DNA from: Amblyomma americanum
Taxonomy: Eukaryota; Arthropoda; Arachnida; Ixodida; Ixodidae
Assembly (NCBI RefSeq): GCF_052857255.1
Contig: NC_135506.1
Location: forward strand, 78,600,324-78,664,323
Reading direction: 5' to 3'
Length of the DNA stretch: 64,000 nt
Below, piece by piece: positions 22,927-32,499 of the stretch (positions are counted from its first letter, which is position 1; every line of letters starts with the position of its first letter). The notes below the pieces were generated by a model, which did not search any database, had not been told where the DNA came from, and saw only the letters and a program-made list of their open reading frames with translations. The position numbers and the translations under genes were made by a program.

Positions 22927-23136
22927 ATTCGCAGGAAGTCCCACGGTGGTCGTTCGGGTCACGATGCCGGTGCTGGTCCTTTGTTCGAAGAGGGCTAAGT
23001 CTAGTGGCACAACGTCTGGTCGTGCCGGCTCGCTTTTTGAAGGTAAGTTCAGCGTCGCCAACACGACACCGCTGGCTCCCAAAGCCGCGTCCTTGGATTC
23101 GAACACCTTGAACAGTTGGCTCTGCACGGGTGGCTC
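22927..23136 (-). CDS. Candidate internal exon 2 of a minus-strand gene
   Basis: Seventy codons, stop-free, phase 0 at both ends. The acceptor reads GGTCGCTGCCCCAG just above 23,136 and the donor reads AAT then GTGAGT just below 22,927. The peptide starts EPPVQSQLFKVFESKDAALG and looks like ordinary protein sequence without low complexity. It joins in frame to the exon ending at 23,878. I do not recognise the family. No further exon is identified below 22,927. Confidence 0.45.
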
Positions 23137-23226
23137 CTGGGGCAGCGACCACGGACAATGGCAGCCTCGCACAGTCGGCACGACTCTGCCGCCCAGCCCC
23201 AAAATCGAACGGCGTCTAGCTCGGCA

Positions 23227-23382
23227 GCACGCGCTCGCTACCTGACTCGAGAGCGCGTGCTAGATACCTGCCTCGAGAGCACGCGCTCGCTACCTGGCTC
23301 GAGAGCAAGTGCTCGATACCTGTCTCGAGAGCAGGCGCTCGCTGCCTGGCTTGACAGCAAGTGCTCGATACCTGGCTCGGCA
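23227..23382 (+). repeat. Minisatellite, 26-bp units in 52-bp pairs
   Basis: Six units of 26 bp. Odd units resemble GCACGCGCTCGCTACCTGGC and even units GCAAGTGCTCGATACCTG, each closing with CTCGAGA, so the array is organised as 52-bp dimers. It lies in the putative intron between the two minus-strand exons. Frames through it are artefacts of the repeat. Confidence 0.9.
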
Positions 23383-23443
23383 GTGCCCTCCCTTTTTCTT
23401 GTCCCCTCTGTTCCGAGGGGCTATGGGGGTTCTTCCTAAGACA

Positions 23444-23461
23444 CACACGGGTACCCGTGTG
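23444..23461. repeat. Perfect 18-bp palindrome
   Basis: CACACGGGTACCCGTGTG is self-complementary without a spacer. It lies in the putative intron. It could be a binding site or chance; nothing else here explains it. Confidence 0.6.
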
Positions 23462-23877
23462 GCTCAACGTTGAAGGACCACCGGTGGTGTAAATTAATCC
23501 GAGAGCCACCGCTAAGCTGCCCCTCACTGCTCATACATGTGGCGCTCGGAGATGTTAAAACCGTTACGCCGCCTTCCAACACGTAGGATCTATTTTAGGG
23601 GTATTAGGCTAATTAGAGTGGTCTCTCGGATACGCACAGCCAATTAGCGAGCCGTTACTTAATTCGAACGTGCGGCAAATGGACAATTTTGTCATGATTG
23701 CCCAACAGAATGCGCGGAAAGGAAGCACCGAAAAAGAAATGGTGGACAAGAAAATCAGTCTATGATGCGCGAGACGCAGTTCGAATATCCGAAGGACCAC
23801 ACTAAATCACTCTGAGCTATGCACAGAAAAAAACCTGCGCCAGATACAGCAACGAGCTTACAGCAGTTTCTGCTCAC

Positions 23878-24144
23878 CTCGAAATTCAGCGAGACGCTGC
23901 CGTCAGTGTTGGGTGCAGCCAGGCAGGGGATGACGTGGTGCGTGTCACTTGGGCCGCTTATATGGGTTGTCTCGATGCCAGCAGAAGCGCATCGAGGCAT
24001 CGAGGCAGCAAAGGGCCGCTGGACGGATAGGGGCCGAGTCCTCCGCGACTTCCTGCAGATGAACTTGGGGGCCCTGTCTTGTCCGAGCAGCCAGGACTCG
24101 CAACCTCGAACAACTCCGGAGCACTTACGTTCCACAAGAGCCAT
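23878..24144 (-). CDS. Candidate first coding exon, minus strand
   Basis: The ATG at 24,144 sits in a strong Kozak context (GCAGCCATGG) about 41 nt below the predicted start site. The frame is open for 89 codons to GAG then GTGAGCA, in phase 0, matching exon 2. The product begins MALVERKCSG and ends DGSVSLNFE; no signal peptide. A competing early donor (GAAC then GTAAGTG, near 24,130) would give a much shorter first exon. Function unknown. Confidence 0.5.
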
Positions 24145-24184
24145 GGCTGCTTGCGTCCTACACGTAGGCCCACTGTCGTTCGTC

Positions 24185-24285
24185 TGAGGCGTTCCAATGA
24201 TGTGCTGTTTTATAGAATGCTTGGCTCGCTCGCGCCACGCGGCATCGACGTCACAGCTTCTTCACGGTCTCTCCTTGCGGATTGG
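24185..24285 (-). promoter_or_regulatory. TATA/CCAAT promoter for the minus-strand gene
   Basis: Read on the minus strand: CCAAT at 24,285-24,281 (GACCAATCC), a CRE-like GTGACGTC at about 24,254-24,247, TATAAAAC at 24,214-24,207, and an initiator-like TCAGAC with its A at about 24,185, 29 nt below the TATA start. A Kozak ATG follows at 24,144. The order and spacing match a canonical RNA polymerase II promoter. A second TATA-like ATATAAGC lies at about 23,956 inside the coding exon and is less likely. Confidence 0.65.
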
Positions 24286-24299
24286 TCAATCGTCGTTTC

Positions 24300-26090
24300 C
24301 TTCGAAGAATGATAATCATCAAATGACGAAAAAAAAAAAAAAAACGCCACTGTTGCTAGTTCGTCGTCATGGTCTACAACTCTGCAGCTCAAGCTAAATA
24401 GAATTCTTGTTATTCCAGCGATGAAATAGATGTGCGTCTCCCGCCTCTGCAGCTGCCTGCTGTGTAGGAAACAGCGTCTCTAGTTGGTAGGCTTCAAGAG
24501 TTACGAACGTAGAATTGATGAAGCGCGTTTTATTTGTGGGACGCAGTCCACACTCTCCTGAAATAAGTTTAATCATTTTTCGTTTAAAATATTGTACGCG
24601 ACTTCAGTATGTCTGCAACACGACCAATTTTGTTTCAAGAATAAAGAAGCCATGGTTAGCTTACCATTGGGCAATCGCACGTACAAACACTCTGCATGTT
24701 GAGAAGACAAAAAGAGAAAAGAGAAGAAAGCTACTTAGCGGAGTTCATATTAAAAGTGGTCCCCATGATTCCACACTGGCAGCGCTACAATACACCCAGT
24801 AGTCTGACTAAACCCAGGAAGTCAAGGAATATCCTCTGTACTGCTGCGAGTACCTCGACCGGGCTGCATGTTCTGTTTTTCAGTCGTATAGTGTAATGGA
24901 GCACTTATCTCCCCTTTCGAGCTATAAATCTCGGCAATGAAAGGCAAAACCTTTTCCTCACTTTTCAAGGCCTTTTGATGTTTAGCCCCAAGCACTCGAA
25001 TACATGAAGCAAACCACGCAGACTGGCTACCGTTGCCAAAGACGCTAGGTTCCTTTTATTTCGTGCGTTCCTTCACTTGGCACATTTCTACAAGATGCGT
25101 CCTTGGTCTGCTAGAACTTGGCACAGTGCAAATCGGGGACGCGAGGAGGCCTACTTTGCGTAACCAGGCTGTCGTCCATGAGCTTCTGTGCGTAGCCGGA
25201 ACAACGAGGTCCGAGGCTCGACTGCTGAAAGGTGTGAGAAGTTGGGCGAGAAGGACACAAAATGGCTGCGAATTACAGCGACGCAGTGCTGCCTATGGTC
25301 GTTCGCCAGAGTCAGAGATGCCTTAAACATATGGGCCAAACTGGCGAGACCGTCAGCTCTCTTTCCGCGATGTGTGACGGGACCGATTGAACGTCAACGT
25401 TTATTCCAGCTTCTGAAACATGATGCGGTCCCAGATAGAGAATCGTGGCCTTTTCCGAAGGCGTTCGAAGGCGCTGAACTGCTCGCTCGTAGTCGGTGAT
25501 TATCACTTCTGCTTGCTTGCCTTTAATATTGACTGCGTTTAGCGCCGGACGAATAAATGTCATGCAGATTACAGAATACAGAATAACTTTTAATGTTTGA
25601 ACCGGCCCCCCTACCTACCCTAAGTTAAGAAGAGAAATACGTATTTGCGCAGCAGTTGATTAAATATCATTTCCTCGTGCGTGGATGGCACTAGGTCAAT
25701 TAAATGTTCAAACCTCTCTTGCCCTATTCAGGAATAAAAAATTGTGGCGTCGAATTGCGTGCTTCTCTGTTAACTCAGTCATGTGTGTATATCCGCAGGC
25801 AGCCGTGGTATTTATGTCCTAATTCCGCACAGTGCAGCTCGTTGTGGTCGCGCTTGTCATGGAGTGTTCCAACCTCATCTGTATAATTTTGTTCACAATG
25901 TGTAAACGGCGCAGCAGGGGACTTCTAGCCGCTGTTCTGACAAGTCGCAGAAGTTGTGACAAAAGGTTGTACTACAGGCGCTGCGAGGAAGGTAGGCGCA
26001 ACGCTGTGGCTCTAGCTTCACCAAGTCATTTGCAGCTGCAAGTGGCAAGGCCCAGCAATAAGCGCTATGCCTTTCGGTGAACTACTCGAG
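24300..26090. other. Unassigned stretch
   Basis: Holds a 16-A run (24,329-24,344) and several frames of up to about 100 codons on both strands around 25,030-25,563, none with splice sites or motifs I can defend. AATAAA at about 25,548 could be a polyadenylation signal on plus. No SINE or module box is seen. Confidence 0.4.
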
Positions 26091-26137
26091 CTTCAGTTCT
26101 GAATGACGCGGGGGGAAGCGCAAGAAGCCACAAAAAT

Positions 26138-26405
26138 TGTTCGGCTCCCGGGTTGTAATCCGACCGCGGCGGCTGCGTTTCTTTCGATGGAGGCGAAACG
26201 CTAAGGCGCCCGTGTGCTGTGTGATGTCAGTGCACGTTGAAGATCCCCAGGTGGTCGAAATTATTCCCGAGTCCTCCACTATGGCAACTTTCTTTAATTC
26301 TTTTTCCACTCCCTCCTTTATCCCTTCCCTTACAGTGTGGCTCAGGTGTCCGCCGATATGTGAGACATATACTGTGCCATTTTGTTTCCCAAAAAACCAA
26401 TTTAT
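26138..26405 (+). mobile_element. Ruka-like SINE, head truncated
   Basis: Begins in the B-box region (GGCTCCCGGGTTGTAATCCG), then the body GTGCACGTTGAAGATCCCCA, the tail CACTCCCTCCTTTATCCCTT and CAAAAAACCAATTT. Confidence 0.85.
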
Positions 26406-26429
26406 AGTTGTTTTTTTTTATCGCGAGCT

Positions 26430-26795
26430 AAGATGCGCCCCTCATCCCGGACCCGGACCGGGCGCAATCCACGACACTCAGACGCCTACAAACAAAGGCA
26501 ATTCCTAGCTCCTACCGATTATGATTAATCACAAACCGTGAATGCTCGCACTGTAATGACGGGACGCACGCCACCCAAGGTCATATTTTATGGGAATGCG
26601 CTGGCAAACCCTCTCCGATGACACTCTTGCCAGCTCCCTGGAATGGGACAGGCTCTTGGCCAGTTCAAGAAAACAACGCAACTGACCCTCATCATGCGAG
26701 CTGGTCGCCCCGACTGTAGGCCAACTTAGACTCGCCCCAGTCCCAACTAATCCCTTCCATTTTGAGGCAGTAACACTGTAACCACCCACCACTTT
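26430..26795 (+). pseudogene. 3' end of a non-LTR retrotransposon
   Basis: Contains GCGAGCTAAGATGCGCCCCT and sequence encoding degenerate Cys/His-knuckle and tail remnants. Almost the whole segment is repeated in reverse orientation at 29,803-30,185, where a plus-to-minus comparison shows the same order of blocks. A SINE tail fragment follows directly. Confidence 0.65.
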
Positions 26796-27035
26796 CCCTT
26801 ACGGCGCGGTTCGGGTGTCCACTGTGATAAGTGAGACAGTTACTGCTTCATTTCCTCACCTAAAAACCAATTTGCTCCTTTTTATGGAGGAAAAACGCTA
26901 AGGCGCCCATGTGCTGTGCGATGTCAGGAGGGATCTATTCCGGAGCCCTCCACTACGGCCCCTCTTTCTTCCTTTCTTCTTTAACTCCTTCCTTTATCCC
27001 TTCGTTTACGACGCGGTTCGGGTGTCCATCGACAT
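26795..27035 (+). mobile_element. Two SINE fragments end to end
   Basis: 26,795-26,875 is a tail (CTTACGGCGCGGTTCGGGTG to AAAAACCAATTT). 26,876-27,035 is a separate body and tail starting TTTATGGAGGAAAAACGCTA and lacking about 30 bases around the GTGCACGTTAAAG block. Both are 5'-truncated. Confidence 0.75.
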
Positions 27036-27224
27036 CTTGCGGCGGTGACTCGGGCTGCCGACGTCATGTCCCACACATGACTTGATGCAGTGCGCGACCG
27101 CGCAGTGGCCCGGGGACCCAGCACGGTCTAAAACTCACTTGCCAAATTAAGTTTTACTCTCTCTCTCTGTGTGTCTGTATGCGGTGGCATCCACCTGCGG
27201 AATGTAAAAATAAAAATTAAAATT

Positions 27225-27522
27225 GGTATTTGGGAAAGGAAATGACGCAGTATGAGTCTCTCATATTGGGGCCACCTGTAAGGCCGTAAGAGAAGAGAGA
27301 AAGGAGGGTACGAGAGAAATATGGACGAAAGAGGTGCCGTAGTGGAGGGCTCCTGAGTAATTTCGATTACCTGGGAATCTTTAACATGCACTGATATCGC
27401 ACAGCACACGGGGGTCTTAACGTTTCGCCTCCATTAAAATGCAGCCTCTGCGGTCTGGTTCGAACCCGGGAACTCTGGATCAGTAGACGAGCGCCCTAAC
27501 CACTGAGCCACCACGGAGGGCA
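27225..27522 (-). mobile_element. Ruka-like SINE, near full length
   Basis: Minus strand: tail AATTGGTATTTGGGAAAGGA, body ATCTTTAACATGCACTGATA, head GGTTCGAACCCGGGAACTCT and CCTAACCACTGAGCCACCA. Directly followed by a tail fragment of another copy at 27,525-27,625. Confidence 0.88.
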
Positions 27523-28077
27523 GATATTTCAGCGGACACGTGAACCGCGCCGTAAGGGAAGGGATAAAGGACGGACGTAAAGAAGAGAGGAAGAAAGAGG
27601 TGGCGTAGTGGAGGATTCCGGTGGAAAAGGAGGAGGATAAAACACTTTTTGTTGCACTGTATTAAATTAGGAATGGGAGATGGGGTATGGTTGTGCTGGG
27701 TGGCAGTCCCTAGAGATGTAATAACTAGCCCGTCAGAAAGTTCCCTAATCCGGGATGCCATTGGTGCCGCTGGTGCCCGCGCTCTCTGGACCAGGGCTCG
27801 CTGGGCCTCCAGGTCACAGCCGGACACGGCCGCCTTCCAACCCTCCCTAGTTGGCTTGACTTGTAACGGCTATATGTGTATTGTACTGGCTGGCTCACAC
27901 CATGTGGTATAGGTCTGCATATCGCCCGCAGAATTTCAACCTGCCCGTGAATGTAGGGTCCATATGTGTATTAGTGTGACGCGGTTTAAGAAAGACCGAG
28001 TTTAGAGCTATCTAAGGTGGCACTCCTAGGTTCTGTCGAGACTTTTGCGTGTCCCGGGAGTACCCTCCTGCAGAGGC

Positions 28078-28078
<1 letters not shown>

Positions 28079-28169
<91 letters not shown>
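28079..28169 (+). repeat. (TAA)n microsatellite, about 30 units
   Basis: About 91 bp of uninterrupted trinucleotide repeat, the longest in the window. It abuts a dispersed repeat beginning TTTATTGTGTAAATGG at 28,165, suggesting expansion from that element's A/T-rich end. Poly-Asn and poly-Ile frames across it are not genes. Confidence 0.97.
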
Positions 28170-28320
28170 TTATTGTGTAAATGGTTTGTACATATTACTT
28201 CTCCCCCTATCCTCTCTTGCCGTCCCCTCAGCTCTTTCATTTCATTTCTCTATTCTGCCTGCTATCTTTTATTTCCGCTGCCCCAGCTCAGCTGCATCAG
28301 TATCGATGGCAGATGCCGGG
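28165..28320 (+). repeat. Dispersed repeat, partner of 18,820-18,955
   Basis: Reverse-complement match to the sequence at 18,820 and 60,775, including CTTTTATTTCCGCTGCCCC and TTTCATTTCATTTCTC. Orientation here is opposite. Confidence 0.65.
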
Positions 28321-28384
28321 GCTAGCAAAAATCTTTTCCTTCCTTTTTATTATTATTTTAATAAACAACCACCACCACCACCAC

Positions 28385-28612
28385 TTGGTTTTTGGGAAAG
28401 GAAATGGCGCAGTATCTGCCACATATATCATTGGACACCTGAACCACGCCGTAAGGGAAGGGATGAAGGAGGGAGTGAAAGAAGAAAGGAATCAAGAGGT
28501 GCCGTAGTCGAGGACTCTGTAATAAGTTCGACCACTTGGGGACCTTTAACGTTCACTGAAATCGCATAGCACACGGGCGCCTTAGCGTTTCGCCTCCATC
28601 GAAAGCAGCCGC
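28385..28612 (-). mobile_element. Ruka-like SINE, head missing
   Basis: Minus strand: an (ACC)n tail, TTGGTTTTTGGGAAAGGAAA, GAAGGAGGGAGTGAAAGAAG, then GACCTTTAACGTTCACTGAA and GCGTTTCGCCTCCATCGAAA. It stops before the tRNA-like head, where retrotransposon sequence resumes. Confidence 0.87.
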
Positions 28613-28639
28613 CTGCAAAGAGGCGTAGATGGTTTGTTA

Positions 28640-29030
28640 TATCCGAGTAAGAGATTAGAAGGAATGGTATGATTGCTGCGGTGGCTCTGGGGGATCGAGT
28701 GGAGCCCGGGGGAAGGAACGCTCGGACAGCCGCGTGAGCGGCCTCGTTCCCCTCAACCCCCTGCTGACCTGACACCCATACTATCTGTTATCGTATAGTG
28801 GGGGCGAATGGCGCTATCCAACCCCGCACATAATTCGGCAGGCCTGCCGACCCTAGCTCCAAGGACCCTAGGACCGAGGACAGGACCCTAGTTCCGAGGA
28901 CGGCAGACCTTCGTGGACCACGGGCCGGGACGGAAAGCGGTGGTCTCAACGCCTCATCGGTAGGCCTCGGGAACGAACTAACCCACGAACCACCTCGCAT
29001 CGCGGCCGCCAAGGGCATCCCCTTGTGTTG
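28640..29030 (-). pseudogene. RNase H fragment of a non-LTR retrotransposon
   Basis: The minus frame contains WVSGQQGVEGNEAAHAAVRA, the C-terminal RNase H signature (W-V-x-x-H-x-G-x-x-G-N-E-x-A in active enzymes, here with H to Q). The region above (29,018-28,788) lacks a clear domain and is separated by a stop. The SINE at 28,385 interrupts the 3' side. Confidence 0.7.
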
Positions 29031-29162
29031 CTCTTGTGACTGAAGGAAGAATGGAAAGGGAAGCCTTAGCCGTGCCCACTGGCTCTAAGTGGACCACAAT
29101 CGCTCGCTCGTGCAGACAGAGAGAAAGACACACAAAGCCGGGACATTCAGACCAAGGACCTG

Positions 29163-29398
29163 CGGTCAGTGGTTAGGGCGCTCGGCTTGTGATCCCGAGT
29201 TCCCGAGTTCGAGCCCGACGGCGGCCGCGTTTTTATGGAGGCAAAACGCTAAGGCGCCCGTGTGCTGTGCGATATCAGGGCACGTTAAAGATACCCAGGT
29301 GGTCGAGATTTTTCCGGAGCCCTCCGCTACGGCCTGTCCGCCGATATATGAGACGGATACTGCGCCATTTCCATTCCCTCCAAAAAATCAATTTCTGA
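29163..29398 (+). mobile_element. Ruka-like SINE with internal deletion
   Basis: Head CAGTGGTTAGGGCGCTCGGC, B-box GAGTTCGAGCCCGACG, body GCACGTTAAAGATACCCAGG. It jumps from CTCCGCTACGGCC directly to TGTCCGCCGATATATGAGAC, so about 70 tail bases are missing. Confidence 0.87.
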
Positions 29399-29496
29399 CC
29401 CGGGCTTCTGCTTATATACGTCTTGCTTTTTCTTTTTCTCTTAGCCGCAATTTTTTTATTATTCGACTTTTTCAAATAACAGCAATATTAATAATT

Positions 29497-29802
29497 GGTT
29501 TTGGGGGAAAAGAAATGGCGCAGTATCTGTCTCATATATAGTTGGTCACCAGAACCACGCCGTAAGGAAAGGGCAAAGGAGGTAGTGAATGAAGAAAGGA
29601 AGAGCTGCCGTAGTATAGAGCTCCAGATTAATTTAGACTACCTGGAGATCTAAATCACCCCTGACATGGCACAGCTTACGTGCGCCTTAGCGTTTTCCCT
29701 TCATAAAAATGCAGCAAATTGGTTTTTATGCGAGGAAACCACGCAGTAACTGTCGCACTTATCTCGGTGGACACCTGAACTGCGCCGTAAGGGAAGGTGG
29801 TG
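29497..29802 (-). mobile_element. Two Ruka-like SINE copies, truncated
   Basis: 29,497-29,710 has tail and body (TTGGTTTTGGGGGAAAAGAA, CCTGGAGATCTAAATCACC) but no head. 29,718-29,802 is a tail only (AAATTGGTTTTTATGCGAGG to GCCGTAAGGGAAGG) and then runs into the inverted retrotransposon tail. Confidence 0.82.
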
Positions 29803-30185
29803 GGTGGCTACAACTTTACTGCCTCGAAATGGAGGGGATTAGTTGGGACCGGGGCGAGTCCAGGGTGGCCTCCAGTCGGAGGCGTCAAGCTCGCATGATG
29901 AGGGCCAGTTGCGTTGTTTTCTTGAACTGGCCAAGAGCTTGTCCCATTCCAGGAGCTGGAAAGAGTGTCATCAAAGAGGGTTTGCTAGCGCAATCCCACA
30001 AAATATCGTCTTGGGTGGCGTGCGTGCCGTCACCGCAGTGCGGGCATGCGGGATCATATTCACGGTTATTGATTAATCATAATCAGTAGGAGCTAGAAAT
30101 TGCATTTGTTTGTAGGCGTCTGATTGTCGTGGATGGCGCCCTCTCCAGGTCCGGGATGAGAGTCGCATCTTAGCTCGCTATAAAA
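29803..30185 (-). pseudogene. Non-LTR retrotransposon 3' end, inverted partner
   Basis: Reverse complement of 26,430-26,795: GGTGGGTGGCTACA, GGCCAGTTGCGTTGTTTTCT, GATTAATCATAATC, GGCGTCTGATTGTCGTGGAT and CTTAGCTCGCTATAAAAAA occur in mirrored order. This copy keeps a zinc-knuckle stretch on minus (CPHCGDG..H...DDILWDC), typical of the C-terminus of ORF2 in arthropod non-LTR elements. Confidence 0.7.
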
Positions 30186-30194
30186 AAATGAAAA

Positions 30195-30500
30195 CTATTT
30201 CTGGGGAAAGGAAATGCCGCAGTACCTGGCTCACATATCGGCGGACACCTTAACCACGCCGTAAGGGGAGGGATAAAGGAGAGATTTAAACAAGAATTTG
30301 AGAAAGAGGTGCCTTAGTGGAGGGCTCGGAATTAATTTCAACCACCTGGGGTTCTTCAACGTGCACTGACATCGCACAGCATACGGGCGCCTTAGCGTTT
30401 CATCGCCATCGAAACGCAGCCGCCGCGGTCGGGTTCGAACTCGAGTACTCCGGATCAGCAGCCGAGCGCACTAACCACTGAGCCACCTGGGGCGGGGGAT
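30195..30500 (-). mobile_element. Ruka-like SINE, near full length
   Basis: Minus strand: tail GGGGAAAGGAAATGCCGCAG, body GTTCTTCAACGTGCACTGAC, head GTCGGGTTCGAACTCGAGTA and ACTAACCACTGAGCCACC. It separates the retrotransposon tail at 29,803 from the RNase H fragment at 30,510. Confidence 0.9.
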
Positions 30501-30509
30501 AGCTTACGA

Positions 30510-31215
30510 TCAAAGTTTGTATTCTCCACGTATACGGGTCAGGTCCCTCGGCGGGGGCGTCCGTTCCCGAGAGGTCTCCCGTCCCCCGGTCGGTTAAAAC
30601 CTCGGGCCAGATGGTCGACCCCCTCATTTCCGCAGTTACTCGCGTGAGCCGGAACCCATACGCGATTGATGTTGTGATTGAGAGTCCGGATGCGCAGAAT
30701 TCGCATTGCGAGCGCGCTTACCGAGTTTTGGCGAAATTTTGAACGGCGCTCTTAGAGCCGCTTAGAATAGTTTCGGTGCGGAGATCCACGATGCCCTCCA
30801 CTCCACTCCCCCTCCGTGCGATGGCTACTTCCTTTGCCTCGCGTATTAAGCTAGCGTGAAAGGTTGTAGCGTAAACGAGAGCTGACTTTGGAGAGGCCAT
30901 ACATGCCACCTTGTTCCGCCTTTTATGTGTTGAGCTGCATCCTGTACACTGCTCATGGTTCGTTCTTGTGCTGTTTCTCAAAGGCCGGCGCCCTTGCATT
31001 CCTGTGGCCGTGGTGTTATTCTGGCAGCAAGTTCTTGGCTACTGGTTTAACAGCTGGCCTATTAGCAATCTGGACTGATAAATTGGATGTGGCACATACC
31101 TTCTTTACGGGGTGGATGTGGAGTTTGTCGATAATTACGCGTCCCGCACCAGTGCGCTGTATGCGGGTCACAAGTGCCGTCTTATGGGCTTCGACTAGCT
31201 CAGCGACCGTGTAAA
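30510..31215 (-). pseudogene. Non-LTR ORF2 fragment with RNase H
   Basis: Read 5' to 3' on minus: an upstream ORF2 stretch (ELVEAHKTALVTRIQRTGAG, about 31,205-31,140), then RNase H sequence with EAKEVAIARR and VQNFAKTR (30,840-30,718), then VWVPAHASNCGNEGVDHLAR in another frame (about 30,670-30,600). Stops and frameshifts separate the pieces. It may be the same insertion as 29,803-30,185, split by the SINE. Confidence 0.72.
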
Positions 31216-31254
31216 AAATTAATGTGGATTAGCTCAGCTAATCAAGGATATACA

Positions 31255-31490
31255 AAGCAAAAGCGAGATTGAGGTCTCCACTGACCCACGGAGCCGGTTG
31301 TTCGCCTTTCGTTTCGTAAAAATGAACGGGACTTAGCAAAGCTGTCAACGCCAATGAACTCTATGAACGCCGTCGGCTCGCTTGTTTTGTTTGGTTTTTG
31401 AGGAAAGGAAATGGCACAGTAGCAGTATCACATATCTCGGTGGAAACCCGAACCGCGCCGTAAAGTAAGGGCTAAAGGAGGGAGGGAAAG
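31255..31490. repeat. Repeat 'D' second half, then SINE tail fragment
   Basis: 31,262-31,380 matches the second half of D (GCGAGATTGAGGTCTCCACT, GCTGTCAACGCCAATGAACT). 31,390-31,490 is a minus-strand Ruka tail (TTTTTGAGGAAAGGAAATGG to GGAGGGAGGGAAAGAAG). Another short D piece lies at 32,390-32,450. Confidence 0.65.
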
Positions 31491-32138
31491 AAGAAAGAGA
31501 AAACTGAAAGTTGGATTTTCGAGGAAAGGCACGGCACAGCGCAGCGGCGGAACACCAGTGGCTCGGTGCTGCTAGTAGCGCATGCGCAGTATTGGCTAGG
31601 GAGCGAGAGAAACGAAAGGTCAGTCGATGGAGTCAGCGGCGGCCACCTGCGCCTTGTATGATGTCCCAATGAAGCTATTAAGTGCCTCTTCATCCCTGCG
31701 TAAGTGATTTGAATATTTACTGCATGATCCTGCTCATGTCGGCTTCTGTCATACCCCGGCGATATGGTGAAGCGTAGCTGGCGGATCTTTTCCGTGTTGT
31801 GAATATGGAACTCAAAAGGGTTTTAAAAGGTCGGGTGCTGCCTTTGAGGCTTAGTGAGCAGTTCCGATTTAGCCAGAGAACACGCAAGGCTGTTTCCCTG
31901 CACGAAAGAGGGTACCGTGTCGATACCCATCTGGCATGGGTATATCCTGGGAGGTGTTTACGTACTTCGAGCACTTCAACGACTTGGCCACCATACTTGC
32001 CGCTTCTGCTTTAGTGCCGCCTTTTTGCTGCAGCATTGTGAATGCCAAACCATGCAGCGCACATCTGTCACTACTGCTGCATTGCTTAAAGGGCGACTAT
32101 GGTATCCACGTCATCTCATTAATGTCTCAACTTCGCAT

Positions 32139-32195
32139 TTGACCTTTGACTTTAACCTTTGACATTGACCTTTCACCTTATATCATAACTTATTT
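32139..32195. promoter_or_regulatory. Cluster of TGACCTTTGAC-type half-sites
   Basis: TTTGACCTTTGACTTTAACC, then TTTGACATTGACCTTTCACC; in reverse these give AGGTCA-type half-sites, some as direct repeats with one-base spacing. Such DR1 elements bind RXR/HNF4-type nuclear receptors. It could equally be a short simple repeat. No gene start is nearby. Confidence 0.35.
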
Positions 32196-32499
32196 GGTTT
32201 GACCTCTGTCTGATTTGAAGGTCAAAACTGCAAGCACCGCTAAATCGTTACCAGGTACCCTAGTGAAGCTTTCGTTTCGAAATTAACAGAGACTACTACA
32301 ATGTTGTCAACATCAAAGAACGCCAGCTGCCTATTTTGCCGCGTTTTATGGTATGTGCGCATGCAGAGCACATACCTCACTACCGTCACTTAGCGCAAAG
32401 CGCGATTGAGGTGTCCACTGCATCAGGGAGCAAGTCATCACAGTCTCGTGAAATTCATTTTCTCAGAAAACCAGGAGTTGTAAAAGTTTTATTTATCAA

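Noticed and set aside
23116..23527. Repetitive Arg/Leu/Ser-rich frames on both strands
   Set aside because: They arise from the 26-bp minisatellite, whose unit length modulo 3 cycles the frames; no stable product follows.
28017..28325. Frames encoding long runs of Asn, Ile or Leu
   Set aside because: They are translations of the (TAA)n microsatellite in different frames and carry no other coding evidence.
29089..29541. 150-codon plus frame
   Set aside because: It runs through a SINE head, body and tail and adjoining simple sequence; this is SINE readthrough.
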